Shown in pieces: positions 8,466 to 17,979 of a DNA stretch of 25,739 bases. Below the pieces are notes generated by a model. That model ran no database searches. It was not told where the DNA came from and saw only the letters and a program-made list of their open reading frames with translations. The position numbers and the translations under genes were made by a program. How positions within the stretch are numbered: the first letter of the stretch is position 1; each line of letters opens with the position of its first letter. The DNA is from Salisapilia sapeloensis (taxonomy: Eukaryota; Oomycota; Peronosporomycetes; Peronosporales; Salisapiliaceae), in NCBI GenBank assembly GCA_023334545.1, contig JAADVB010000245.1, positions 1 through 25,739 on the forward strand, given 5' to 3'.

Positions 8466-10331
8466 ATGCTACTGCGCTCCATCCTCACTCGCGTCTCCAG
8501 ACGCAATGCCAACCTCTGCCATCGTCAGACAGCCAACCTGTCGATAGCTGCGCAGGTGCTAGAAGACGCACCGACCTCGGGCTTTGTCGATCAAAAGCCA
8601 TTGACACACTTTAAGCTCTCGGACAAGTCCGTCATGAACCTCGAGGCTGCTGGCATCACACACTTGTTTCCAGTCCAGACAGAATCATTTGAGCTCATGA
8701 TGGACGGAAAGGATCTGCTCGGACGGAGCAAGACCGGGTCCGGCAAGACGCTTGCGTTCGCGCTGCCGATTGTCGAGAAAATCAATGCCATCGGAGGTCG
8801 TGCGAGCGACCCACAGGCACTCGTGCTCCTGCCGACGCGTGAACTGGCGCAGCAAGTCTCGGAGGAAATGCAGCGTGTCGCGCCGCACTTGAAGACCGTC
8901 ACTATCGTCGGTGGCATGCCATACCAGCCGCAGGAGAACGCTCTGCGTCGAGGCGCTCACATCGTCGTGGGCACGCCTGGCCGTGTCATCGACTTGCTGG
9001 AGAAGGACACGCTGCGTCTGGACCAGATCCACACGTCGGTGCTAGACGAAGCGGACATGATGCTCAAGTTCGGTTTCCAGGAAGCTGTCGAGACGATTCT
9101 CGACAAGGTTCCCGCCGACACCCAGAGCGTCCTGTGGTCTGCCACGATGCCTCGTTGGGTCAAGAGCCTCGCAAACAAGTTCCTCAAGTCGCCCGTGCAC
9201 CTGGACCTTGTGGGTGATGAAGACGCGCACGTGCCATCGACCGTGAGCAACAAGGCGATCCACGCCCCCAAGCACAGTCGCCTCAAGGTCCTCGGGAACG
9301 TCATCCGTCGCCACGCCAAGGGAGGACAGACGCTCGTCTTCACCGAGACCAAGCAAGAGGCCGATGAGATCTCGAATGAACTCGGCAAGTCGGACGTCCG
9401 GTCTCTCCACGGCGACTTGTCCCAGGGCATCCGGACGTCGACGATGAAGGGTTTCCGCGACGGAAGCGTCCGTACGCTCGTGTGCACGGACATTGCTGCG
9501 CGAGGACTTGACATTGCGAATGTGGAACTCGTGGTGCAGTTCCGTCTGCCGAGCGACCGAGAGAGCTTTGTCCACCGGGCTGGACGCACAGGTCGCGCCG
9601 GTCGCGACGGCACAAACATTGTTTTCTTCGACCGCGACGACTCGGACGAGCTGCGTCACTTGGAGAAAAAGTACCACCTCCAGTTCGTCCATGCGGCACC
9701 TCCGCACGTGGAGCAGGTGCTCGACGATGTGCTGACGGACGTGGCACAGCAGCTGCGTGACGTTCCGCAGTCGACGGCGAGTCTCTTCCAGCCTGCTGCC
9801 GAGCGCATGCTGGAGGAACAAGGCCCGAACGCTCTCGGCCAGGCGCTCGCGATGCTCTGTGGCTTTGACAACAAACGTGTGAATGCGATTAGTATGCTCA
9901 CGGGGCGTCTGCGCATGGAGACGATCGAGATCAGCAACTTTGACGGCGGCATGCGGGAGCTCAAGAGTATGTTGGAAGGGATCGACACGGGAGACGCGAA
10001 CAACCGGTCTCCCTTCGTCCATGCAGTCGGCGACAAGTATGTGCTAGATGTGCCTGCGGGCGGTCTCGCCCAAGTGCGGGAACAGTTGGAGGTGAATGGC
10101 GAAGTGGATGCCCAAGTATCTTTGGTGACGGAACTCCCGCAGTTGCTCCTGGCGAACAACTTGCGTCGTGAGAACCGATCGAACAATCGCTTCGATCGAT
10201 CCTTTTCTCGCGGAAACAACCGTTCGCAAGGCGGACGCGGAGGTCGTCCGTCTCGTCATGACGACCGTCGCAACCGATCGAGATCTCCTCGAGACCATAG
10301 CAATCGTCGAAACTCTCGTTGGTCCAATTAA
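8466..10331 (+). CDS. DEAD-box RNA helicase with GUCT-like domain, probably mitochondrial
   Basis: A single exon encodes 621 residues from the ATG at 8466, which follows a CCACC context. The first 25 residues (MLLRSILTRVSRRNANLCHR...) are rich in Arg, Leu and Ser and lack acidic residues, as in a mitochondrial presequence. All helicase motifs are visible: Q motif with FPVQTES, SKTGSGKT at 88, PTRELAQQ, TPGR, DEAD at 194-197, SAT at 225-227, ARGLDI and HRAGRTGRAG from 370. Residues about 437-555 resemble the GUCT domain of DDX21/RH3/PMH-type helicases. The tail is Arg/Gly/Ser-rich (RGNNRSQGGRGGRPSR) and should bind RNA. Related proteins act in organellar intron splicing or ribosome assembly. 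An in-frame ATG at 8397 would add 23 residues and hide the presequence, so 8466 is preferred. Confidence 0.9.
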   Translation: MLLRSILTRVSRRNANLCHRQTANLSIAAQVLEDAPTSGFVDQKPLTHFKLSDKSVMNLEAAGITHLFPVQTESFELMMDGKDLLGRSKTGSGKTLAFALPIVEKINAIGGRASDPQALVLLPTRELAQQVSEEMQRVAPHLKTVTIVGGMPYQPQENALRRGAHIVVGTPGRVIDLLEKDTLRLDQIHTSVLDEADMMLKFGFQEAVETILDKVPADTQSVLWSATMPRWVKSLANKFLKSPVHLDLVGDEDAHVPSTVSNKAIHAPKHSRLKVLGNVIRRHAKGGQTLVFTETKQEADEISNELGKSDVRSLHGDLSQGIRTSTMKGFRDGSVRTLVCTDIAARGLDIANVELVVQFRLPSDRESFVHRAGRTGRAGRDGTNIVFFDRDDSDELRHLEKKYHLQFVHAAPPHVEQVLDDVLTDVAQQLRDVPQSTASLFQPAAERMLEEQGPNALGQALAMLCGFDNKRVNAISMLTGRLRMETIEISNFDGGMRELKSMLEGIDTGDANNRSPFVHAVGDKYVLDVPAGGLAQVREQLEVNGEVDAQVSLVTELPQLLLANNLRRENRSNNRFDRSFSRGNNRSQGGRGGRPSRHDDRRNRSRSPRDHSNRRNSRWSN

Positions 10332-10422
10332 GAAAGAGGTAGAGCTGACCGTTTAGACTTTGTAAGACAAGACTTTAGATTTCCAAGCATGGTGTTTATA
10401 ACGTTTTTCTTCCTTGAGATGT

Positions 10423-12105
10423 CTACACGAGGTGTGCCGGGTGGGTCAAGAGTTCTGGCTTCAGACGCCCCCAAGCGTTCACAAGTCTCTCGTGCGTCTC
10501 TGGATGAGTCTTCTGGAGGGCTGCTGGGTCCTATCGACAGAGTGAGGCAAAGTCGAGAGAGATGGTGACAAGGATGTACCTCTGCAAAGCAGACGAAGAC
10601 GGTGGCGACAATCGAGTCCAAGACGGACGACACGATGGCGCACATGGCATATCCGATGGATGCACACGTGAGGAAGGTCAGGACCACGACGTTGAACGTC
10701 TCTGTCAAGCGATGTCAGTACATTCCTTTGGTTATAGAAAAGAGGTCGCCTACCGCACTCGTCCTTGTGAGCAGCAGCTTCGTGTTCAGTGCACTTGAGA
10801 GCCAGGTGCATCCACGCAGACCCGACGACACCCGAGACGGCACCTAGGTCTACATCAGTATCGTATCCAACACACAAGCGAGATCGAAACATACCAACAA
10901 CGAGACATCCGATGGAGAGGACGCCCGAGATGAGACTGTCGTTCAAGAGCGCTGTCCATCCTCGGTCTCGAAAGAGACTCATGGCGTCCATTCCAGCCGC
11001 ATAAAAGCTCTTGCCGTAGATGGCGACTTGGCAGAAAGCAAACTTGTTGCAGTACTGGACGCTCCGAGCGACGAACTTGACGATGGATTCCAGGAAGGCG
11101 TTGGCGCTGCTGCGGCTCTTGCGTCTCGGCGCGAGGTGGAGGAGCGTGTGGAGGGCGTTGAGTGCTGCGACGAGAAGCGATCCGAGGCAGATGGAGCCAA
11201 AGGAGATGGTCAACGCTCTAGATCGAGCGCGGTGGACAGTCTCTCGATCCTGTGCGCCAAACCACCACTCGCCGACAGCTCCGGCAGCGACGCAGTGGAC
11301 GACGTTCTTGGTCACTTGGACGAACCAGAACAAACTAGCACGGGTGTGAATGGTGGATGAGAGAGGAGGTGAGGAGAAAAGTACCTGAGGAGCATGAGGA
11401 AGAAGCAGATGTTGCCAAAGGACGTCGAGTCTCGGAGGTGGCCGACGGAGGTGGCGAGGACGCCCAAGGCTGCGAGACTCCAGACGAGGATCCACGCGAT
11501 TTGGACGACAAGAGCTCCGTACGCAGTGTATACGACTTCAGGGAACTGTCGTAGGATCTGAGAAGCAGTCGAGAGGTTGGAGGCTGCAAACGCGACGGAG
11601 CGACGGGCGTTTATGTAGAAAACACCCATGGCGAGCGCTAGGAAGAGGTTGACGAAGCCGATGGCTCGACCGGCCATGCCCGAGTCGTGGAACGCTACGA
11701 TCGCACCTGCGACGAAGGCGACGACACTTAGACGGAGCGTCCAGTCGATGACACCAGCGGCATGGCGCTGGAGCAATTGCAACCAGAGGGCAGAGACGCC
11801 AGCTCCGAGGAGTGCTGTAGCGAGGAAGATGGCTGCAGCCTTGAGTCCATGCGACCACCCTGCGTGGTGTTGCTCATGAGCTGTGAAGTCGAGGTCGGAG
11901 GCATTCGGCAGACCGAGCGTGACCTGTTAAACACATGCATGAGCAGGAAGACAGAGGTGCTAGAAAGCTACGGTACAGCTAAGAGTCCGACTGCGACGGC
12001 GTTGACGACAAATGCGCCAGCGAAGACTTTGTCTCGCAGCTCGCCTGGCGCCTGTGGCTGCGGCTCGCGTGGAGAAGGCTTGCCTAGTAGACGTCCGTCG
12101 TGCAT
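10423..12105 (-). CDS. Choline-transporter-like membrane protein (Pns1/CTL/SLC44 family)
   Basis: Six exons (12105-11977, 11923-11385, 11334-10895, 10849-10754, 10701-10580, 10530-10423) join to 477 residues. About ten hydrophobic segments are visible. The family signature is in the fourth to fifth segments from the end: VQYCNKFAFCQVAIYGKSF followed by LFRDRGWTALLNDSLISG, and near the C-terminus VDTVFVCFAED-type sequence (DSIVATVFVCFAED). SLC44/Pns1 proteins are plasma- or organelle-membrane transporters linked to choline or ethanolamine; substrates of the protist members are not settled. The intron at 10850-10894 is 45 bases, in frame and stop-free, so a 15-residue longer isoform is possible. 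The start MHDGRLLG is the only in-frame ATG. The stop lies 91 bases from the helicase stop. Confidence 0.87.
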
Positions 12106-12191
12106 CTCTTCTTCGGGGGTGATCCGAAATAGACGGAACTGCAAAGAGGGATATAAATAGAGACAAGTGGCAATGGGTGGAGAGTTGGGAG
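12106..12191. promoter_or_regulatory. Very short divergent promoter with TATA-like box
   Basis: Only 86 bases separate the start codons of the CTL-like and RS-rich genes. GATATAAATAG at 12150-12160 is a TATA-like element, lying 33 bases upstream of the plus-strand ATG. It is the reverse complement of CTATTTATATC at 1286-1296. CTTTGCAG on the minus strand just upstream of the CTL-like start resembles a splice acceptor and may mark a 5' UTR intron or be chance. Confidence 0.5.
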
Positions 12192-12867
12192 ATGGCGTCG
12201 GACGAGCAAGCTGCGAGGGCGATTGAGCGGCAGGTGGGTAGATGTATGGTGGGGTGGACGAGGATGTTTAGTGACGGGTGTGCGTAGATTAAGAATTTAC
12301 AGCCGCTCGTGAAAAGAGAGGGTCCGACGGCGTATTTGGTAGAGAAGAGTGGACTTGATGTCGGATATGGGCTGATGGGCATGGTAGAGGAAGCGAGTGC
12401 CGGATGTGAACAAGAGATTTCTTACGAATACGATACGCAGGTAGGCTGTAGAGACAAATGGTGCTACACGAGGTACTTAGCTCTCGTATGAGAATGTAGT
12501 GTCGAGAGTCATAATCGACGCAAGGTACGTTGCTACGAGAGGTGTGATACGTTCGAGAGCGTCAATGGACAAGTAGGAAGAGGACTGGTGCTGGAAGCAG
12601 CTGGAAGAGTCGAGGCAAGAGGGTCGGAAGAGGTCACGACGTCGTAGTCGTAGTCGCAGTCCAAGTCCTCGTCGACATCGACGTCCAAAGAAAAAGAAAA
12701 GAGAGCGTCGTGCGACCTCTCGGGAGCAGTCGGAACGAGATGAAGAGGAGCGTGCGTACTGGGCTCGGCAGAAAGAAAAGAGCGCTTTGGATAAACGTAG
12801 ACTGCTTGGTGGAACTCCTCTTCTAGCATCGAAAGAAGAGAGCTCGGACGAGGACGATCGGCGGTAG
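12192..12867 (+). CDS. Small RS/KR-rich protein, possible splicing-related factor
   Basis: The modelled exons are 12192-12233, 12288-12460, 12500-12524 and 12577-12867, giving 176 residues. The N-terminal half (KNLQPLVKREGPTAYLVEK, then GMVEEASAGCEQEISYEYD) looks globular and I do not recognise it. The second half is a clear RS-type tract (RRRRSRSRSPSPRRHRRPKK) followed by a charged helix with WARQKEK and a Ser/Asp/Glu tail. Such composition is typical of nuclear speckle or spliceosome-associated proteins; the exact family is unknown. Exon 4 is certain in frame. The small exon 3 and the 39-base intron before it (12461-12499) were chosen because a donor at 12441 with an acceptor at 12480 puts exon 4 out of frame. 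The protein between residues 65 and 82 should therefore be treated as tentative. Confidence 0.65.
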
Positions 12868-12978
12868 GATGTAAAAGAAAAGAAAAAGAAATTCAAAACG
12901 AAGCATTGCGCTGGTATTCCTCGACCTGCTGCGTCCTGAGCTAGCTACCGACATGGCCATTGCTCATATCGTCCACAC

Positions 12979-14751
12979 CTAGTCCCACGTGGCAATGGCC
13001 TGGGAGGACGCAAAGACCATGGTTAAGACCCCGAGGCCGACGACAATGCCGTTCGCGACGTGTCCGTCGTCCACGAGCTTGGAGTGGAAGAGGCAGGGGT
13101 AAATAAAGGCTAGCGGGACGGAGCAGAAGCCTCCGACGAGCGAGACAAAGTTATCTAGCTGAGACTTGCCACAGTAGGCAATGACGGCCGTGAGGCAGAC
13201 GATCATGAATCGGAATCCGTTCTTCTGCCAACGCCAGTAGCCCTTCCTCGCTCGTGTGAACGTGTATCCTTCCAAGATCATGACGACGGGGTAGAGCATG
13301 AGCGGGTACGTGAAGATGAGTGCGAGCGAGTAGGAAAGTTGTACGAACATGGTGGGCCAGTTGTCTCCTGCGCTCGGGAGGTTGAGCGTCACGACGGACT
13401 CGGTGGACGTCCCGAAGGCGACGTAGACGGCGCCAGCGAAGAAGCACTCGACGGCCACGAGGAGGAAGAGGGTGATGGCGAGGATCTTCGGGAACTTGTG
13501 CTGGACGCTCGAGGCCATACTGTCGTAGATGGGGAGGACAAGGCCGATGCCTTCGAAGGCGTAGACAGCGGTGCCGAGGAAGAGCGCCCAGCTCTTGCTG
13601 TTAAAGTTGGTCCAGGTGCTCTCGTCCGTCGGTTGGCGCTCGACGACTTGCTCGAGGCTGTAGACGACGATATAGAGGAGGCCGAGCAAGATGAAGATGT
13701 CAGCGACGATGTTGGTGATGGCAAAGTACTCGATCCGACGGACCCACGTTAGAGGCGTGTAGAGCGGGATCTGAAGGATGATGAGCAGCCAGGACAAGGA
13801 CGCGTACGAGCTCTCGACGTGGAAGACTTGCTCGAGGATGTCGCCGACGTTCTGCTCCACGAAGATCAGGTATGAGCAGCAGAAACCTAGTTGCGACAGC
13901 ACGAGCGACACGTTCACGGCGATACGACCTGCGCGGCCGAAGGATCGTTCGCCCAAGTATCCGTACGAGACGCCTCCAGATGTCGAGGCCGAGACGACGT
14001 TGTAGCAGTCCGTGAGGCGGAGCATGCAGAAGATGGAGAAGAGAGCCGAGACGAAGAGGCCGCAGACAGAGAACAAGAGTCCGCCGTTGGCAAAGGCGCG
14101 AGGGAGGAAGAGGATGCCACTGCCGATAAAGCTCTTGAGGATCGTAAAGATCGTCTTTTTGGCAGACGCGCCGTCGGCCTCTCGGTCTTGCGCCTCCTTC
14201 TGCCGCGTCTGGCGCTTGTATGGACGAGGACGCGAGAGGAGGGGCGTGGTGGCACCTAGCTTTTCAAAGTCTTCTCTGGACATGGCATAGTCTAGATTGG
14301 CGTAGATGAACGAGTCGTACGTGGCTCGGACAATGTTTTTCGGATGGATTTGCTGCAAAAAGGACTCTTGGGCATACGTCGGGACGTCGGCGTCGGCGTC
14401 GGCGTTCCCGATGATATGGCCGCGACGGAATCCTCCTGGCTGCGCCAGATCGGACGCCTTGCCAATGTCCTCGTGCATGATCTCGCTAATGTCCGGCATG
14501 GACTTGGCCGTCTGACGGTTCTGCTCTCGGAAGAGCGCGACGTAGATGTCTCTCGTCATATCCGATCCCTCTTCATTAATGTCATGGACTTCGGTCGGGT
14601 GGATGAGGGGCGTCTGGGGCGTCTGGGCCTGCTCTGCGTCCTCATCATCCTCCTCGTCGTCATAGTCATCGACGTGGTTGTCACCCGGGTTTTCGAGGTC
14701 CTGGAATCCATTGCGTTCATTGTAGTGTTTGTCCTCTTCCGCGTGCGCCAT
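12979..14751 (-). CDS. Amino-acid carrier of the AAAP family (SLC36/AVT3-like)
   Basis: A single uninterrupted exon encodes 590 residues. The first 200 are hydrophilic and acidic (DNHVDDYDDEEDDEDAEQ near the start) and probably cytosolic. From about residue 203 a transmembrane domain begins with the family signature KSFIGSGILFLPRAFANGG and continues through about eleven hydrophobic segments, including ALFLGTAVYAFEGIGLVLPI, which matches transmembrane segment 6 of proton-coupled amino-acid transporters. Members move neutral amino acids with protons across plasma, lysosomal or vacuolar membranes. Location and substrate cannot be read from sequence. The start is supported by an upstream stretch resembling an Inr element (GTCAATTG near 14781-14788 on the minus strand, two mismatches). 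It ends 111 bases from the convergent RS-rich gene. Confidence 0.9.
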   Translation of the reverse strand: MAHAEEDKHYNERNGFQDLENPGDNHVDDYDDEEDDEDAEQAQTPQTPLIHPTEVHDINEEGSDMTRDIYVALFREQNRQTAKSMPDISEIMHEDIGKASDLAQPGGFRRGHIIGNADADADVPTYAQESFLQQIHPKNIVRATYDSFIYANLDYAMSREDFEKLGATTPLLSRPRPYKRQTRQKEAQDREADGASAKKTIFTILKSFIGSGILFLPRAFANGGLLFSVCGLFVSALFSIFCMLRLTDCYNVVSASTSGGVSYGYLGERSFGRAGRIAVNVSLVLSQLGFCCSYLIFVEQNVGDILEQVFHVESSYASLSWLLIILQIPLYTPLTWVRRIEYFAITNIVADIFILLGLLYIVVYSLEQVVERQPTDESTWTNFNSKSWALFLGTAVYAFEGIGLVLPIYDSMASSVQHKFPKILAITLFLLVAVECFFAGAVYVAFGTSTESVVTLNLPSAGDNWPTMFVQLSYSLALIFTYPLMLYPVVMILEGYTFTRARKGYWRWQKNGFRFMIVCLTAVIAYCGKSQLDNFVSLVGGFCSVPLAFIYPCLFHSKLVDDGHVANGIVVGLGVLTMVFASSQAIATWD

Positions 14752-15330
14752 GTCGGTGTGTCACGAGTAGCTCGAAATGCCAATTGACTCGATTTGGACT
14801 TGAACTCCCCTTCGGATGGTTTCGACTGCATGGGTTTATGCAAATTTTACATGACAGGTGGCAGCCATAGAGATTCCAATTTACAAGTACACACGATCCG
14901 ATGGAAGCGCGTAGCTCCAGCAGATCAACACGATGTATGCTCTAGTTTACGATACGTCTAGAGGACGAGACACGGAAGGAACAACTTGAGTACATGCGAG
15001 CACCTTGCTGATGCTCTTGCACGGAAACTTGCACGGTGGACAGTTGCCATCTAAAGTGCCACGTAAATGTCCGAGTAGATCAGATAAGAGGGTGAGATGG
15101 GTGTGGTATCTTGTCAACTAGCGTCTCTACCTGCCCCTTCGGTGGACGTATTGCCTGTAAAATCTAATTCGACATCCTATCTACCTAGTACATGTCCATG
15201 GAAATCGTTGGTTTCATCTTGATCTTCCGTCGTGCCGTCCGAATGCGTGAGCTTTGTGCTCTTCGGTCGAATCAGCTTGAAGTTCCATTTCGGAATTTGT
15301 TTCGTAGTACTCAAGCCGCATCTACCAGCC
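14752..15330. promoter_or_regulatory. Longest intergenic region: divergent spacer between carrier and kinase genes
   Basis: These 579 bases separate outward-facing starts and are the largest gene-free stretch. Short open frames exist on both strands near its right end, but none has a recognisable domain or a clear start and splice context. The kinase frame itself stays open upstream to about 15232 without an ATG. I see no tRNA-like cloverleaf, repeat or mobile element. Confidence 0.4.
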
Positions 15331-16677
15331 ATGACGTCGACGACGACCCCTGCACGCGTGATTCGGCACCGTAGATCAAGTAGTAAGCCAGAGAGTCCGA
15401 CGACCAAAGTCGCGTTCGGACAAGACCATCGAATCGGGAGCTGGGCCATGGGCACCAACCTTGCCTTCCTTCGACAGTTCAGCGTCACGGAGCAAGACAT
15501 CGTCGTCTGCAACCGCGTACGTTTCGGAGCAGACCCGACGTGGGCGCTTCGGCAGCGACCAGCGATCAGTCCGCACTTGCAGAAGTCGCTGAGCATCGAG
15601 GAAGCTCGACGGGACGCGACTCGGAAAGCTCGTCGAGTCGCCAAGAGTCGAGTCCCACCGGTGGTCCAGGAAGAGCAGGAGGACGATCGGACGGACGATG
15701 AGAACACAGAACCAAATGATCAAAAGATAAAAGCGAGTACACATCGTCGAGTAGATACGACGATCGACGCCTTTGCGTCCAGTCGACAGCTCTTGACGCC
15801 ACGAGAGCGTGCGATGCATGGGCGGTATTTGATGCGAGAGGCCTTTGCAAATGGATCGTACGGAAGCGTATGTGCCGCGGAAGATCTTCCGTCGCACCGG
15901 GAAGTGGCTGTCAAGATCGTCCCGAAGCACTTGCTCGTGTCGATGGAAGAGAAGCAGAGCGTCGTACGAGAGCAGGTAATCCACAAGGAGCTGGATCACC
16001 CGCAGATTGTCAAGCTACTAGATGTCTTCGAAGACGACAAAGCCCACTACTTTATCCTCGAGCGAGCCGACAGCGGCGCCTTGGCCGCGGAACTCGCGTA
16101 CGAAGGGATGCCGGAGGACCGGTGTCGACACTTTTTCCGACAGCTCCTGCAGGCGCTAGAGTATCTGCACGTCCGTCGCATCGTCCATCAAGACATTAAG
16201 CCGTCGAACGTGCTGCTCCAGAGCTCCAAGACGCACGGGTCGTCGATTAAACTGTGTGACTTTGGCGCCTCGAGAGCGTATCATGAAGACGAGACTGGGA
16301 TTCCATTCGCAGGTGTCTTTGGGACGCCAGGGTACGTTGCGCCAGAGCTCTTGCTCGGTGTCGATTTCTATGGTCCAGCTGTCGATATGTTTAGTGCCGG
16401 CGTTTTGCTCTTTGAAATGCTCTTCGGATACGCTCCGTTCTACCCTCCCTCGAGCTGCACGTACTTGGACGCAGAGCTTCCGACGAGGACGCAAGTGTCT
16501 GTTGAAGCCACGGATCTAGTAACCCAGCTCCTCGCTCGAGATCCGACGGAACGCATGACGGCAGCTCAAGCGCTTTGTCATCCTTGGCTCCAAATGTCTA
16601 GTGAAGACGTTTCGGATGGTACTCGTGCCTCCCACTCATCGAGTACACGCCCCACGAGTGTGTCTGTTAGTTTTTAG
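15331..16677 (+). CDS. Serine/threonine protein kinase with HQD catalytic loop
   Basis: A single exon encodes 448 residues from the ATG at 15331, the first in this frame. The 165-residue N-terminal region is Arg/Ser/Thr-rich, then acidic (EEQEDDRTDDENTEP), and looks mostly disordered. The kinase domain spans about 166-420: glycine loop AFANGSYGSV (first Gly replaced by Ala), VAVKIV, an acidic residue in helix C, then VHQDIKPSNVLL at 285-296 where the usual HRD is H286-Q287-D288, DFG in LCDFGAS, GTPGYVAPE, and CHPWL. The catalytic Asp, Lys and metal-binding Asn are kept, so activity is plausible, but loss of the HRD arginine suggests it does not need activation-loop phosphorylation in the usual way. 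General layout is CAMK-like; I cannot assign a subfamily. Confidence 0.88.
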   Translation: MTSTTTPARVIRHRRSSSKPESPTTKVAFGQDHRIGSWAMGTNLAFLRQFSVTEQDIVVCNRVRFGADPTWALRQRPAISPHLQKSLSIEEARRDATRKARRVAKSRVPPVVQEEQEDDRTDDENTEPNDQKIKASTHRRVDTTIDAFASSRQLLTPRERAMHGRYLMREAFANGSYGSVCAAEDLPSHREVAVKIVPKHLLVSMEEKQSVVREQVIHKELDHPQIVKLLDVFEDDKAHYFILERADSGALAAELAYEGMPEDRCRHFFRQLLQALEYLHVRRIVHQDIKPSNVLLQSSKTHGSSIKLCDFGASRAYHEDETGIPFAGVFGTPGYVAPELLLGVDFYGPAVDMFSAGVLLFEMLFGYAPFYPPSSCTYLDAELPTRTQVSVEATDLVTQLLARDPTERMTAAQALCHPWLQMSSEDVSDGTRASHSSSTRPTSVSVSF

Positions 16678-16735
16678 CTATTTACAAGTCCAATTGCAAT
16701 GTATTTCATCTAGGAGCTTGTGCTTTTCTTTTCTT

Positions 16736-17979
16736 TTATGCTGTATGCGAAAGGTATTGGAGGAGGAGGCCATCGATGCCACTGCCGTAGTGGGTGCAGA
16801 CGCCGTAGCTTAGTGCGACGACGAGGCCGATGGAAATGTTGGTGATGGCGCCGAGGTGGTTGGCAACAACCCACCATAAAGACGTGAGGAGGACCCACAT
16901 GACAAGGATGGTCACAAGAGGTCTGGTCGAGGTGTCCACGAGGATCGGCTGCGCGTCCTTTGGAAGCTTCTGGTCGTGGTAGAACTGATAGAGGTTGTCT
17001 TCCTTGGTCTCGAAGCGAGACTCGAGCCATTGTCCTAACTCTTCCTTCTCCCCTGGAACATCCTGGACGTCCACGCGTTGCAGGTAGACGATGAGAGTAC
17101 GAGGTAGGCGTCCACTTAAGAGACTCTTTTCACTCGGTCTTTCGTCCTTGACATGATCGACGTAGAAGAGCGTGATATCGTAAACGGCATCTAGTTCCTC
17201 GCGCAAGCGAGAGAAGATGTATGTCCAACCGGTGGTGCGAGGATAGAGCGAGTAGTGCCGTAGCGGAAGACTCTTCTCCGTAGCGTACTTGTGGCTTCGA
17301 GTGACGTTATTTTCGCTCAAGTCTGTGCCTTCTGGGAACAACAAGTAGGAGGACTCAGGCTCTGCTGCTCGGAGGAAGGGCAGCAAGGTTTCTAACTGTC
17401 GCTCATCATCTGCCCAGCGTCGATGCTATCCGCAACTGTGTTAATCAAGATCGCTACTGGATGTATGGAAACGAGATACCAGGAAGATGAAGAGGAAGTG
17501 CTGCATGGCCCAGCCAAAGATCGGAACCTGACGTAGAGGACCTTTGAGGACGATACGAAGGTAGCGCAGCGTCTTGGTGCGTAGTGCAAGACTCCAAAGG
17601 AGCATCCAGTCGATACGCGTACGGTGGTTACAGATCCAAAAGGCTCGCTCGCCACGCAACTGAGACTCTACGGCCTTTGTAGCGGCATCTCCGTACACTT
17701 GCACGCGCATGCCGAAGACGACTTCGATGAAGAAGACGACAAGGCCCATCCAGACCCATTGCCTAGAACTCGATGTTAGATTAAGACACGTACGAATCAG
17801 CATGAAGTCTACCCAAAGTGCGTCAGCTGGCGGTAAAACGTCGGGAGGGTGCGACTACTGCATAGGAGTGTGGAGACGATAAAGAGGACAAAGGCTGGTG
17901 TGATGAACGTGAGGAGCGCGACCCATGCCGTGACTGTGATGACGATCAAGAAGAGGACGCCGGAGAATGCTATTTTCAT
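16736..17979 (-). CDS. 1-acyl-glycerophosphate-type acyltransferase (LCLAT1/AGPAT family)
   Basis: Three exons (17979-17813, 17762-17480, 17425-16736) join to 379 residues. The N-terminus has one or two membrane segments (VLFLIVITVTAWVALLTF and onward). The acyltransferase motifs are present: NHRTRIDW with His102 and Asp107 (the HX4D catalytic pair), KGPLRQVPIFGWAMQ, and FPEGTDLS at 180-187 for phosphate binding. HPRTTG-like YPRTTGWTYIFSRLRE and DITLFYVD follow, as in the LCLAT1/ALCAT1 subgroup that acylates lysocardiolipin, lysophosphatidylinositol or lysophosphatidate at the ER. Two hydrophobic segments close the protein (LVTILVMWVLLTSLWWVV and ISIGLVVALSYGV). Size and layout match the subgroup. 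The start is the first ATG; the stop lies 58 bases from the kinase stop. Confidence 0.9.

Noticed and set aside
9042-10022. Minus-strand open frame of 326 codons inside the helicase
   Set aside because: It is fully antisense to the conserved helicase core and GUCT-like region; no domain seen.
13339-14259. Several plus-strand open frames antisense to the amino-acid carrier
   Set aside because: The minus-strand single-exon carrier has clear family motifs throughout; the opposite frames are charged, low-complexity shadows.
14752-15330. Possible tRNA or other RNA gene in the longest spacer
   Set aside because: No cloverleaf arms, A/B boxes or known RNA signatures could be read with confidence.
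15177-15707. Minus-strand open frame reaching into the divergent spacer
   Set aside because: Mostly antisense to the kinase gene, no recognisable domain, no supported start.
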